Assembly: GCA_037044905.1 (NCBI GenBank)
Contig: JBAOKB010000105.1
Span: 62,001 to 126,000 of the forward strand
Length of the DNA: 64,000 nt
Reading direction: 5' to 3'
Origin: Hortaea werneckii
Lineage: Eukaryota; Ascomycota; Dothideomycetes; Mycosphaerellales; Teratosphaeriaceae
The notes beneath the pieces are model-generated. The model was given only the letters and a program-made list of their open reading frames with translations, was not told where the DNA came from and searched no databases. Of the stretch, positions 49,836 to 60,060 are shown piece after piece. Numbering within the stretch: position 1 is the stretch's first letter; each line of letters opens with the position of its first letter. A program made the translations under genes and the position numbers.

Positions 49836-50705
49836 TCAGTAGTCAGATCGAGCCTGCAAGAACTCTACAAGTCTGGACGAATCGTCCTCTTCCCCGTCCA
49901 TGGCTACCGAGGGTCCGAGGCGTTCAAAAATGCGCATGTCGAAAAATTCAGGGAAGAAACCAGCATATTCCCAATCGATAATAGCTTTGATCTTGAGAGA
50001 CTGCGGGTCAACGATAATATTTTGCTGCGAGAGATCGTTATGGCAGAACACGTATTCCTCGTGGTTCGACGGTTTGAGATTCCAGTCGTCTTTGAACGTC
50101 TTCAATGTTGCTCGGTAGGGAATGATCACGATGCCGCTTGGTCCTCCCAGCACAGACGACCGCAGATTGTGGAGCTCTTGAATGTGGCTCTCGAGCTCGA
50201 CTTGTACGATTTGGCGCTGTGGAAGATCCAGGTCGTTCATGCCGACACCTTCAACGTATTCTGTCACCAGAATGACTGCTTGGTCGTCTTCAAAGCAGCA
50301 GTGGACTGTTGGAACAGGGATGCTTGTGTTTTGCCGAACGAATCGCAATGTCGCCGCTTCGTTTGAGAGGCGTTCGTTGTTTTGTCTCGGAACATGAATG
50401 GTTCCCTTGACCGGACTGACCTGCCATTCAGAAGGACGAAGAGAGCGTTTGATGAAGCTGGTTCCGGCGTGGTAGTATTTCCTCTCCGCAGTTATCGCGA
50501 TGCAGTCTTCCTCGCGACGTTGGTTTGCGAGCTTGTTAGTGATTGCCATAACGAGTTGGGCGTGGGTACGACGAGGGAACAGTGGTAGGAATGTCGCGAG
50601 GATCATGACAGGTCGGGTGCTCATGTGCTTCGCCACTCGTGGCGTCAAATGCGGAATTCTCGGCAGGTCAAGAATGTTGATCACTTTGATCTCTCCGGTG
50701 AGCAT
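49836..50705 (-). CDS. APH-family phosphotransferase (kinase-like fold)
   Basis: Single-exon 289-aa protein. The kinase-like landmarks are FCHNDLSQQNIIVD (Brenner motif H-x-D-x4-N, catalytic Asp) and IIDWEYAGFFPEFFD (metal-binding Asp in place of DFG), preceded by N-lobe features (SNEAATLRFVRQNTSIPVP with the helix C Glu, and hinge ILVTEYVEGVGMN). Fungi hold many such proteins; they phosphorylate small molecules, rarely antibiotics, and a specific substrate cannot be named. The N-terminal 55 residues before the domain are unusual (hydrophobic, Pro/Arg-rich) and the real start may be a later Met. Confidence 0.85.
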   Translation of the reverse strand: MLTGEIKVINILDLPRIPHLTPRVAKHMSTRPVMILATFLPLFPRRTHAQLVMAITNKLANQRREEDCIAITAERKYYHAGTSFIKRSLRPSEWQVSPVKGTIHVPRQNNERLSNEAATLRFVRQNTSIPVPTVHCCFEDDQAVILVTEYVEGVGMNDLDLPQRQIVQVELESHIQELHNLRSSVLGGPSGIVIIPYRATLKTFKDDWNLKPSNHEEYVFCHNDLSQQNIIVDPQSLKIKAIIDWEYAGFFPEFFDMRIFERLGPSVAMDGEEDDSSRLVEFLQARSDY

Positions 50706-51639
50706 TTTTGCGACGAAGAACGCTTTCCTTCCAGATACCGCGAGTATGCTGCAGCAATCGATATTCTTCCGCCGTAGTCAACGTGACACAGAATAGAAGG
50801 GCGAGGGAGTAGAGCATGATATAGCCCATTGTGGTAATCTTCGTTGAATTTTTCGTAAAAAGAGATGGAAGACATGAGTCTGATCGTATACCTAATTGGA
50901 CGTTATGTTTGCCAGACAGTTCACTACAGCGTACGTGATTGCAACAGATGGCGTGCTTGGGGTTATCACGGGGGGGGGGGCGCTTGCATTGCATGCTGAA
51001 AACCATTTATGGATAGCTGAAAGGTTCCACTAACAAGAGACTCAGCCGTGGCAAGCGACCCCATCTCGCCATTGTCGCATCAGCAGCCTCTGATGGCTCT
51101 CATATGCGGCATGTATGTAACATGCTGTGGTGTGCAAGATGAGGTTACTACTATGTGTCTTGGAAGGTCCCAAATGAAGAGCATCCCGAAGATCGGCCCG
51201 ACCATATGCCGACACGACCCGCATGTCATCATTATTCCACCTTCCCACGTGCGCGTCGGCATCGGCAGCGGGGCTCAAGGGTCCCGGTCCCCTCGCTTTG
51301 GGGCAAAGCAATTATGATGTTGGAAGCCCGGGTGCGCATCATGGCATGAGGTGGATACATTGTCCCTAATAGGTCCCGGGAGCTGTTGCAGTCATGTACA
51401 TCGTATACCACCACGACTTGCGCCTAATCTGAGTGCGTGCTGGCGGGATTTCCTTACGCGCACGCGACCGATACTAACGTTTTGGTGTCCTGGTGATCGG
51501 ATCGAGTCATGAACTATGTTTAGTCCGTGAAGACTGGGTTACCTTTTTGTGTTGGAAAGCTCTCCTGGAACACCAAGAAAGAGAAGGGGGAGCGTCTTGT
51601 GGGAAGCAGGGGAACATCGAATACATCTAGATTCGAATC
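50706..51639. other. 0.93-kb divergent intergenic region
   Basis: Between the APH-like gene and the 599-aa protein gene. It has an 11-G run at 50,970-50,980 and short ORFs in both strands without domain signals. Nothing further recognised. Confidence 0.45.
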
Positions 51640-53575
51640 ATGTCGACCGTGGGGGAAGTCGTCGGCATCCTAGTAGGTTTATGCCCACCCTACAATTGCG
51701 ATCGCATCCCGCTTTCAGCGAAAGCACAACGGAGCGAAGCCTTGCGAGAGGAAGAGCCAGTAGCTTGCGAGTATCCTTTCCACCCAGGAGACTAACGGGC
51801 AAAACTAGGCATGCGTCGACGGCGTGGTATCCGCCTACCGAGACGGCGGCGCCATCATCCAACTGATCAAAGTCAAGCGCGCCCAGAAACGAGCTCCACC
51901 ACCACCCCGCCTACTCGAAGAGAGTATCGACCAAGCGCCCGAAGCGATCGAACGAGAGAAGAACAACGGGGTACAGAAGTTCGGGCGGGCGTTTGAAGAA
52001 GGGGATCATATCGCGGTGATAGCGTTGCAGCAGATTACGATACAGTTACAAGGGACGCTGCTGGAGAAGCTGCGGAACGCGACGTTGGATGACGATGTGA
52101 CGACGGACTTCACCATCTTGGTCGACGCGGCGGACTTGGGAAGGGATAGAGCGATTGGGGTGTTGTTGGAGTTGAGACAGCGATTATTACAGGCGGCACC
52201 GATTCATGAGGTTGCTATGCCGGAGGATGGGAGACAGCCTCAGCCGCGGCTTCCCTCGTTTAGTAGGGAGTCGAGAAAAGGAAGTCAGGAATTGCCTTTA
52301 CGATCTACGCACGAGCCGCCTGCACAGCAACAGCAGCAGCAGCAGAAGAAGCTTGGCCCAGAGCGGGCGAGGACATGGGTGCGCGACAACATCTCTAGCT
52401 CGCGCGACGCCTCAGGCGAGGAGGACTCAGCGTCGGGAGCAGAGGAGACGCGAAGCACCCGAAAACGACACAGCTCCATCCTAGGCTTTCTCCACAAGAG
52501 CCAGCGCTCCCAATCAGGCTCACATGAACGAGGGTCCAAATCCAGCGACCTCGCCCGGAGAAGTTCCACCAATTCGCCCACCAGCGCACCAGTCCCCTTC
52601 AAACCTCCTCCGCGATGCGACGCCCGCGATTACGCCAACCCACCCAACTCCATGGACACGCAGCGCTCCAATGGACCCAGATCCAACAGGGAATTAAACG
52701 ACAACCAGTCCCTGCCCCGAAGCTCTGAGACATCCCGAAGAAAGCCAGAACGACGCGACACCACCGACTCCCTCTCCGGAGTCCCACCCGACGGGCCCGT
52801 CACACCCGGCGCCACGCGCCAATCGCTCTCGAACGCCCTCTCCGTGGCCCGCTCCGCCTCCTTCAAGAACGAACACGCCTCCACCGCCGTCCCAACCCCG
52901 ACCCCAGAAAACGACTTCCTCGGCTTCTGCAAGGGGGCGTGGAAACTGCAAAACGGCGACCGCAAAGCGATGACCAAAAGCAAAGAATTCAACGAAGGGT
53001 GGTCCGGGAACAGCATCTACCTGCTCGCGTGCACGCAATCCAAATGCGCGTTCGCGGGACACTTACCGCTAGACCAGATCTGGACCAAAGTCATCACGGT
53101 GGAAGCGAAGGGTCTGAAGATCCGATGGCCGTTTTTGGCTAAAAGCCATATCCAGCAGTATAAAGTCCGACGCGAGAAGCAGTACCAGTTCCAGTGTATG
53201 TTCTGCGTGTACCAGGACGTGGGGGAGAAGGGCCAGAAGCGGGAGACGTATACGGGCACGGACGCGTATCTCGAGCACGTCAGCCAGACGCACCGGGGGG
53301 AGACGCTCGGCGCGATCCTGATGTACAAGACGCGGTGTATTACGGAGCGGGTGGCGGAGGATACGGAGGAGTTCGATGTCAATCTGTGGCCGTTGAGTGT
53401 GCCGGAGCAGTTGGATCGAAATCAGGCGGCGGGGGTGTCGGGGGAGAAGGCGGCGGCCTATACGAATGGCTCGCTAGAAGAGGCGCAGGACTCCGGGGTC
53501 AGCGAGCAGCCGTGGAATGAGGGGTTGTCGGAGTTTCATTGGGGTGGCGAGCTTGAGAGATCGGAGCGGGATTGA
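51640..53575 (+). CDS. Fungal protein with STAND-like helical N-terminus and Cys/His C-terminal domain, 599 aa
   Basis: Exon 1 is 51640-51672 (11 codons) and exon 2 is 51809-53575; donor gtaggt, branch ACTAAC at about 51,791, acceptor actag. The joined start MSTVGEVVGILACVDGVVSA reads like fungal STAND N-terminal helices, followed by a long helical segment (to about 135; EKLRNATLDDDVTTDFTILVDAADLGRDRAI). A disordered Ser/Arg/Pro/Gln-rich middle with a Gln run follows (about 140-370). The C-terminal domain (about 375-560) has paired Cys and His (CTQSKCAFAGH; FQCMFCVYQD...YLEHVSQTH), a C2H2-like arrangement. The family is known to me only as uncharacterised fungal proteins. Function unknown. 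Confidence 0.8.
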
Positions 53576-53686
53576 TGAGAGAGAGAGGGAAAAGGAGCCG
53601 TTTGGTTTTTTCGGCTTTTTCATTTGGTTTGATCGATGTGTTTTTGGGATACGGCTTTTTTTCTTTCTTTTTTTTCTTCTTTTTAC

Positions 53687-54445
53687 TCAAGGTCGCCAAA
53701 TGCGGAGGATGGAGAGTTTCTCCCATCCGGCCTTTTTGCCACTCGAGCCGACTGTCTCGGCCGACCACCCGCCCGGCCACGCCCTCACGCGCTCTTTCAC
53801 CATTTCCGGCCGGTTCTGGTGGCAGAGGAGGATATACGCCACCCCGCGTCGGCTGAGTGCAGTGGGGAGCTGCTCCAGGAGCCGGTTCGTTACCTCCATC
53901 CCGTCTACACCCCCCGCGTAGGCGAGGGCGAGGTACTTGGAGTCACGCTCGAAAGCCTCATCTGAGCCAAAGTCTTCGCGGTCGGCGAAGTCATCCAGAT
54001 TGGATTCATTGGGGAGTTCTTCGGTCGGGACGTAGGGAGGGTTGCAGATAAGAAGATCCACAGCGCCGGGGGTTAGCGATGTCATAAGGTCGCCATGTAT
54101 ACTCCCAACGAAAGCCGATCGGTTGGTCGGTGCGGCCTCTTTGATCGCAAGAGAGACAGTGTCGGCGGTAGCCTTGCAGGCGAAGTCGTTAACATCGATG
54201 CCTACAGTCGCCACGTCCGGTCTTCCCAGTAGGCTCTCAGCATTCGCTGCTACGAAAGCGAGGACTACACCCGATCCGCAGCCGATCTCAAAAGCCAGCG
54301 GCGTGGCGGATTCGGCCGGGAAGCGTTCTGCGAGCCATGAGGTTTCGGTGGGTGCGGATAATGTGTCGAGCAGGAGATAGGAGTCCTCGGCCGGCTCGTA
54401 GACACGGTTGTAATTCACGTGCGACGTCGATGGTGTGGGTATCAT
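53687..54445 (-). CDS. MTQ2: eRF1 glutamine methyltransferase catalytic subunit, MTQ2/HEMK2
   Basis: 252 aa from the ATG at 54,445, where the conserved family sequence begins (MIPTPSTSHVNYNRVYEPAE). SAM-binding motif I EIGCGSG at 53-59 and the substrate-amide motif NPPY at 135-138 are intact. With its partner Trm112 this enzyme methylates the Gln of the GGQ motif in translation termination factor eRF1. An upstream in-frame extension of 46 residues (to 54,583) is Ser/Thr-rich and unlike the family. It is convergent with the 599-aa protein gene (111-bp gap) and divergent from SDHAF3. Confidence 0.93.
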   Translation of the reverse strand: MIPTPSTSHVNYNRVYEPAEDSYLLLDTLSAPTETSWLAERFPAESATPLAFEIGCGSGVVLAFVAANAESLLGRPDVATVGIDVNDFACKATADTVSLAIKEAAPTNRSAFVGSIHGDLMTSLTPGAVDLLICNPPYVPTEELPNESNLDDFADREDFGSDEAFERDSKYLALAYAGGVDGMEVTNRLLEQLPTALSRRGVAYILLCHQNRPEMVKERVRAWPGGWSAETVGSSGKKAGWEKLSILRIWRP

Positions 54446-54882
54446 AGTGCTCGTATCTGATGAGTTACCACCGGTGTTGCGCTCCGGCGGGTGAGATTCC
54501 GTGGCTGTCTGGTCGGCGGCGCTAGAGTATCGCCAAGCGGATCCTTTCGCGAGCCCGATCAAGCGTGGAATCGTACAGTCCATGGAGCATTGAAGTCGAT
54601 GTTCGCGCGACGCATGGTGTCGCTGCTGCTGCTACCGTGGGGATGTTGTTGTAGTTGGCGCTCGCGGCAAAGATCGAAAGGGGAGCGCGAGTGTCCGAAT
54701 GGGTTTGCGCAACTATACGGACATTTTTCGGTATTATGAATGACGTCGGCAAGCCATCAGACTTTATGGATCTCTCCCAAGTTAAAGCCATTGGTGCAGT
54801 TCGTGCGATTACTCTTGCTGTCTTCTGCACAATCTTCGATCTTCATTGTCACCTTTCGTATTCACTCGAGCCGTCAATCAGC
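54446..54882. promoter_or_regulatory. Divergent promoter region, MTQ2 / SDHAF3
   Basis: 437 bp between two divergent housekeeping genes, likely containing both promoters. Several ATG triplets lie upstream of SDHAF3 but none is in a convincing frame. Confidence 0.45.
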
Positions 54883-55401
54883 ATGCGTGCAGCTCTTCGC
54901 CTCCTCGCAGTACCTTCAGGGGTGGGTACCCAGTCTGCCGGGCTGAAGCAAGTCCCGCCAGCATTGCTGCCCCCAATCCCGCTGTACCGCCGCCTTCTGC
55001 GCGCACATCGCAAGTTCCTCCCGGCCGAGATGCGCGTGCTCGGCGACGAATACATTAAGAGCGAGTTCCGCGCTCATCGCGACACCGACAACCCGGTCCA
55101 CATCGTCGGCTTCCTGACCGAATGGCAGACGTACGCGCAGCAGATCGAGGGCGAGAACTGGCGGGGCGAGAAAATGGACAAGAACAAGGTGGACAAGATG
55201 AGCGGTATGTACGGACAGTGCTGGCTGTCATGTCACGCACGTGACTGCCTCATTTGAGTGGCTGTGATGCTGACTAGAAGCGCGTGACCAGACCAGCAAG
55301 TCGGCCAGCTGTACGAGTTGATGAATTCCATCCGAGAGCGCGAGCTCGCAGAGAATGACCCGGAATACGAAGCCCCGCCTCCGCCGCCAGAGAAGAAATA
55401 G
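54883..55401 (+). CDS. SDHAF3: Succinate dehydrogenase assembly factor 3 (SDHAF3/ACN9), LYR protein
   Basis: Exons 54883-55204 and 55292-55401 (donor gtatgt, acceptor gaccag, phase 1); 143 aa. The LYR motif is at 34-36 (PLYRRLLRAHRKFLP), followed by the family signature EMRVLGDEYIKSEFRAHRD and VGFLTEWQTYAQQ. Yeast Sdh7 and human SDHAF3 help insert or protect the Fe-S clusters of the SDH iron-sulfur subunit in the mitochondrial matrix. The N-terminus (MRAALRLLAVPSGVGTQSAG) is a credible presequence. The tail is polyproline/charged (PPPPPEKK). Confidence 0.93.
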
Positions 55402-55583
55402 ATGCGGAGCACACGTTCTGTCAGGAAGGTGCAATCCGGGCCCCACCTACCTCGTTGCCTGTGACCTTCCAACCTCAGAGCACTACGCCGAGGTCAAGCC
55501 AGCTCTCCGATACAAACCAGGAGCCTTGGAAAGCAAGCCAGGCGACGACTACCTCAGCGGCGTATATAGTCCGGAGATCGATC

Positions 55584-55959
55584 ATGTGTCGTACACTCTA
55601 CTGGAGGCCCCTCCATTGCGGACACTCCTGGTCCGTGATCCAGCCCAAAATACCAGGGACTACACACAGAGTCTAACAAGAGCCTGTTCAGGATCGAGCT
55701 AGACCAACCCTGCACCGACGGCATGGACCTCCTCACCTGTCCCAACTTCACGGACGACCAACCCACCGGGCCGGCAGAGATGCCGCGCTTCTCGCTCCGT
55801 CGGTGGGCGTGTGCTGGTGAGTGTCCTCGCTGCGATTATGCCGAGTACGATATGCGGAGGCGCAGGATGTGTAAGATACGGAGGTGCGGATGGAGGGTGG
55901 GATTTGGAGCTGGCAAGAGGGATCCGGGATACGATATTATTTGCTGCGTGGCTATGTAA
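55584..55959 (+). CDS. Small Cys-rich putative zinc-binding protein, 104 aa
   Basis: Exons 55584-55630 and 55692-55959 (phase 2; donor gtccgt, weak; branch TCTAAC; acceptor ttcag). The join gives MCRTLYWRPLHCGHSWIELD, then QPCTDGMDLLTCPNF and, further on, CAGECPRCDYAEYDMRRRR. This spacing of CxxCGH, TCP and CPRC pairs resembles a set of short fungal proteins of unknown function that open MC(R/K)xLYxRPxHCGHxW and end with a (C/W)PxC-x-YD-x-R segment. A zinc-binding fold is likely. The unusual donor and the tail after about residue 90 are the weak points. Confidence 0.55.
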
Positions 55960-56468
55960 GATGCGAAGGACTAATCATGGGATTTTGCCACTTGTTTCAG
56001 TGTCTTCGGGGGTTTGGCAGCAAGATGTAAGCGTAGAGCCTGTCGATTTGTTGCGAATGTATTGCTATTTCTGCTGCAGCACACCACGTGCGCTCTATCG
56101 CTCAAGACATGATTCAGAAGGGACGTCGGTGGTTGTCTTCCAGAAGCTATCACGTGATCAATAATCTGCTTATCCTTCTCCAGGGGCCTAATGGCTGCGA
56201 ACACAATCGAAAGAGCAAGAAATCTGGCTCGGACTGATGTCCGTCTGCCAACTTAGAGAGCAGAAACGTTCCAAATCGATCGAAGATTCAGGACCTACAA
56301 ACCACTTTCATGAGACTCCCACGACGATCACTAGACAAGCGCAGAAGCCACACCCCGTCCACCTCACTTCCCAGCAACTAACTTGTCTTCCATCCTTTCG
56401 GCCACTCCATCCCCTCCCCCTCTCCCCACCTCCCTCAACCCGCCCAAAACCCCCTCCCCTACCGTCCC
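55960..56468. other. Intergenic region
   Basis: Between the small Cys-rich gene and a doubtful minus-strand ORF. The + strand is strongly C/T-rich from about 56,380. No gene supported. Confidence 0.4.
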
Positions 56469-57233
56469 TCACTCCCTCACACCGAACTCTCCCGCCCCTG
56501 CCCCGCTTCCCTTCCCCTCCTCAGTCAAAAACCGCCACAACCCCTTGGAAAACAACCTCTCATCGCCCCACCACCCTCTCAACCGCGCCCCACTCTTCTC
56601 TAATAGCAGACACCCCGTCTTCCGACTAATGGCACCTTTGAGCTTCGGGTCGCGTTTGAGTGTATTCCGGCTTGGGAATCCTTTGCCGGAGGGAAATGGG
56701 GAGGGTGACTGGGACGGAGGGGAGGAGGAGGGTTGGCTTGGGTTTTGGTCGCCGTCTTTGTTCGGTTTGTTGGTCTTGGTGCTCGGCTTCCTCCCTCGAG
56801 GGTTGCGCGGGAGGTGGTTGATATACTGTGCCAGCTCCAGGAGGTCGTCGGGGATGGGTGGCTGAGAAGCGGCTTCCGGCTGGGGTTGCGCGACAAGCTT
56901 CTGCCTGTATGGTAGGGGGGTTGGTGGTGGGTTATTCGTTTCTGGGGAACCGGGTTGGACGAAGGGGATCGTGCGCTGCCAGGCGCTGGATCTGATGGGG
57001 ATTTCTTTCGTTTGGCTGATTTCGTTTTGGGAGGTGGGAAGGCTTATCGATTTTCTTGTTGTGTCTTTGCGGTGCTGCATCAGCGTATGCGAAGGGCTTT
57101 TGAGACAATGGGGAAGTTGGGTGGGTTTCTGATCTAGTATCCTTCGACGGCGGTGGCGGGGATATCTGTGGATCATCATGTCTTTGCCGATGCCTTCGTA
57201 AGTCAGTTCTACAGTCTCAGTAAAGGTGGACAT
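56469..57233 (-). CDS. Hypothetical low-complexity protein, 254 aa (doubtful)
   Basis: An open frame on the minus strand starting MSTFTETVELTYEGIGKDMM. The product is basic, rich in Pro, Ser, Lys and Gln (PPPTPLP; PSSSPPSQSPSPFP), with one less biased segment (PIPDDLLELAQYINHLPRNPRG). A C-terminal part (KLKGAISRKTGCLLLEKSGARLRGW) may fold. No family recognised. The strong purine/pyrimidine strand bias of the region keeps reading frames open by composition alone, so coding status is uncertain. Confidence 0.4.
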   Translation of the reverse strand: MSTFTETVELTYEGIGKDMMIHRYPRHRRRRILDQKPTQLPHCLKSPSHTLMQHRKDTTRKSISLPTSQNEISQTKEIPIRSSAWQRTIPFVQPGSPETNNPPPTPLPYRQKLVAQPQPEAASQPPIPDDLLELAQYINHLPRNPRGRKPSTKTNKPNKDGDQNPSQPSSSPPSQSPSPFPSGKGFPSRNTLKRDPKLKGAISRKTGCLLLEKSGARLRGWWGDERLFSKGLWRFLTEEGKGSGAGAGEFGVRE

Positions 57234-58099
57234 TGTGTGTGGTTTGAGCTGCTTTTCAGAAATGGAAGTTTAGTAGCATGAGACCGCCGCCAACCCTTTA
57301 TCTTGTCTTTTGGCAGTACCAGTAGGCAACCAGGGGTATCTCATTCTTCGGAAGTACAATGCAAGTTATGTTGGGCTTTCACGGTTTTAACCTTTGTCGT
57401 GGTCCATGGGTTGCTCGTAGAACGTTTCAAACAATGAGAATCAATAGGGACACTTTCCAACCATGTGGAGTGAGAGTGAGAACTGCAAGTCCGTACTGAT
57501 TATGGAAATTCTATTGTGCTACGAAAGACGGCAATCTCACTTCACCTCAAAAGTGATAAAGGGACTTCTGAGACACGAGCTAGCTCACGTTGGAAGTAGT
57601 ATTTCTGGTTGAAGACTGCTTGGTATTGACTTTCGCTAACTATCCACTCCCGGGTCAAGACTAACCAACGTCATCCATCGCCATCTTTCACTGAATATAT
57701 AGCATGTTATTTGTACTCAGACAATAAACGCATGTGTGGCAGGTGCATAAGTCACTCACTGGTGTGGGAGCCTTTCCCACGTTAGCGACGGTATGAAAGC
57801 CGTTCAGCTTGCGCTCGGGTTTCGTGGCAGTGGTAAACGGCAAACGACGTTAAGCTATACAGCTAGAGCTCTGAAGCACCGCTTGAAAAACAAAAGGTGA
57901 TATACGTAAAGCGCTCATGGTTAGAATAAATGGTACTCTCTAGCTAGGTACGTCATCGTTAAACAAGCTTGCGTTTTCGCCGGCGAATAGCCGCTATAAG
58001 TGTGCTGGCGCCTCTCTGGTTTGGAGATATACCACCATATCAGAGCCAACAACATCGAATCTCGGAAAAGCCAGACCTCGCTTTTTCCTGCCGGAGAAA
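57234..58099. other. 0.87-kb intergenic region, nothing recognised
   Basis: Divergent spacer between the doubtful ORF and the alpha/beta hydrolase gene. No domain-bearing ORF, RNA gene or repeat found. Confidence 0.45.
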
Positions 58100-58894
58100 A
58101 TGCCTTTCGCGACTGTAAACGACCATGTATTGCACTACACGGACACTGCCCCAGAACAAGACAACGGCAAGCCGCCAATAATAATGGTACACGGACTCGG
58201 ATCGTCCCAGAACTTCTATATGCCAGCCATAGCGAAGCTCCAAGGATATCGTTGCATTGCAATGGACACCTATGGTGCCGGTCGATCAAAATCGAAAGGC
58301 GAGGAGCTTACTCTTGCCCAACTAGCCGAAGACGTTGTGGGGTTGATGGATCATCTGGGCATCCCAAAAGCGGTTATCGCAGGTCATTCCATGGGAGGGA
58401 CTATGGTGTGTACCATTGCAGCCGCGCATCCGGATCGGGTGGCGGGTATTGTGGCGATTGGACCTGTGAACCCGAAGTCGGTGCCCTTACAAGCATTCCA
58501 GAATCGGATCGATACGGTGATGAAGGACGGAATGGAGCCGTTGGCGAATAGTATCCCTGTTTCAGCGACTGGGTCAAGGAGTACTCCTCTCCATCGCGCT
58601 TTCATTCGTGAGCTGCTTCTAAGCCAGGAACCGAAAGGCTATGCGTCTCATTGTGGAGCCATACTGGGCATGCAGGAGCCGCAGGGAGGTTTTGAGGCGG
58701 TGAAATGTCCTGCTACCATCCTGGCGGGGGAGGACGATAAGTCCGCGCCGCTCGAAGGATGCCAGTATATCCAGACAAATCTAGCGAGCGGCAGAAAAGA
58801 CTTGAAGATTCTGAAAGGAGTCGGACATTGGCATTGCGTTGAAGCCGGTGACGAAGTGGCCCAAGAAATTGATGCTTTCTGCTCTTCGTTGTAG
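58100..58894 (+). CDS. Alpha/beta hydrolase
   Basis: Single-exon 264-aa protein. Oxyanion-hole region VHGLGSS (30-36), nucleophile elbow GHSMGG with Ser97, acid Asp in AGEDDKSAP and His in GVGHWH complete a normal catalytic triad. The small cap and overall size are like 3-oxoadipate enol-lactonase-type esterases/hydrolases. There is no signal peptide, so it should be cytosolic. The substrate is unknown. It is convergent with HAUS1, only 44 bp away. Confidence 0.88.
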   Translation: MPFATVNDHVLHYTDTAPEQDNGKPPIIMVHGLGSSQNFYMPAIAKLQGYRCIAMDTYGAGRSKSKGEELTLAQLAEDVVGLMDHLGIPKAVIAGHSMGGTMVCTIAAAHPDRVAGIVAIGPVNPKSVPLQAFQNRIDTVMKDGMEPLANSIPVSATGSRSTPLHRAFIRELLLSQEPKGYASHCGAILGMQEPQGGFEAVKCPATILAGEDDKSAPLEGCQYIQTNLASGRKDLKILKGVGHWHCVEAGDEVAQEIDAFCSSL

Positions 58895-58938
58895 CTTGGT
58901 AGCGAGGTGGTAGATCATCATGTACTAGAAGAAATCGC

Positions 58939-59796
58939 TCATTGATTCCCAAGCATATCTTCAAAAAGAGCGTCACGTCTGGCGGTGAGCCGTCGTAAGT
59001 TCGCTCGGGCCTCATCCAGCTCGGCCCTTGCAGCGCGAGGGTCGGAAGGCAAGCTGTCGAAAGCGGAAAGCTCGACTTGCCGCTCTCTGAATTCCGTTCT
59101 TTGCTTCTGGGTTTCTCGTGACTTCGTAGACACATTTTCGAGCAAAGAGCTGACTCCTGAAGCATTCCGAATTGCACTCAGGCGTTCGTCGTATTCTGCC
59201 AGCTTGGCCCTCAAGTGCTTGGCGTTGCGCGCCCACTCAGAAGTCTGTTGTGGTAAGTCGGTGGGTACGGTGAATTCTTCATTTTGTAGCGCATGCAAGA
59301 TGTTCCTAAGTCGAGAGTGCTCCTGTCTTAGGTTGTTGTATTGAGATTCTGCTCGTTTAATCTGTTCACTCGCGGTAAATTGGTCATCTTGTAGGCTGCA
59401 GACCTTTGATGCAGCTTCAAGAATATTGCTAGCACCCAGAGCAGCAAAGCTTCCTGATAGACTGTCCAGGTATTCTGCAGCCTGGGCATCTAGACTTTCC
59501 AGCAACTCCTGATAGAGACCCTCGTCTTCGGGAGTTCGCTTGGGACTCGTATGCAGCGCTTGCTTCTCTACTTTGTCGATCAAGCTGCGCTGTTCGTCGG
59601 CACCCTCGTTTGCAGTGGCGAGGGTAAGCAGAGCCTGAAGTGTTTCCTCATTCCGTTCGAAGCTGGGGATCCGCTTGCCATATTTCTTCCCAAGCCACGC
59701 ATCCACTGACGCCCAGTCCTTGGCTTGGGCCTGTTGTGCACGAGCCTTAGAGGGCGAGAAGAGTGCCGTGGCAGTCCAATCACCAGGACTGTCCAT
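58939..59796 (-). CDS. HAUS1: HAUS augmin-like complex subunit 1
   Basis: 285 aa from the ATG at 59,796 (MDSPGDWTATALFSPSKARA). The N-terminal block DWASVDAWLGKKYGKRIPSF and ETLQALLTLATANEGAD resembles the calponin-homology-like head of fungal HAUS1, followed by a long, nearly continuous coiled coil (about 85-280). Augmin recruits gamma-tubulin to existing microtubules in the spindle; it is present in filamentous fungi though absent from budding yeast. The frame is open further upstream, and an ATG at 59,883 would add 29 residues. SKI3 diverges from it over 264 bp. Confidence 0.82.
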   Translation of the reverse strand: MDSPGDWTATALFSPSKARAQQAQAKDWASVDAWLGKKYGKRIPSFERNEETLQALLTLATANEGADEQRSLIDKVEKQALHTSPKRTPEDEGLYQELLESLDAQAAEYLDSLSGSFAALGASNILEAASKVCSLQDDQFTASEQIKRAESQYNNLRQEHSRLRNILHALQNEEFTVPTDLPQQTSEWARNAKHLRAKLAEYDERLSAIRNASGVSSLLENVSTKSRETQKQRTEFRERQVELSAFDSLPSDPRAARAELDEARANLRRLTARRDALFEDMLGNQ

Positions 59797-60060
59797 TGGA
59801 ATATCCTGTATGGCTTTGCCACACGAAGGTCGAAATCTAAGGGATGGAATTGGATACACTGGACGTGTAAAGGGAAGGTGCATGCTAGCGTCGGCTACTC
59901 CCGCCACTAGATCTCGAATGGCAAACGTCAGTATGTCCACAACGTCTTCACATTCTGAACGTTGTTGGTGGCGACTACAACATGAGAATCTAACATGGCG
60001 GCTCTGGATATCGAATGCTAACGCAAAAGAACTATCACATCTACGAATCAGGTCGCGAGC
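59797..60060. promoter_or_regulatory. Shared divergent promoter region, HAUS1 / SKI3
   Basis: 264 bp between the two start codons, partly open in the HAUS1 frame. No specific site recognised. Confidence 0.45.

Noticed and set aside
52329..52349. CAG-rich microsatellite as a separate feature
   Set aside because: It is an in-frame glutamine run inside the 599-aa protein; short and impure.
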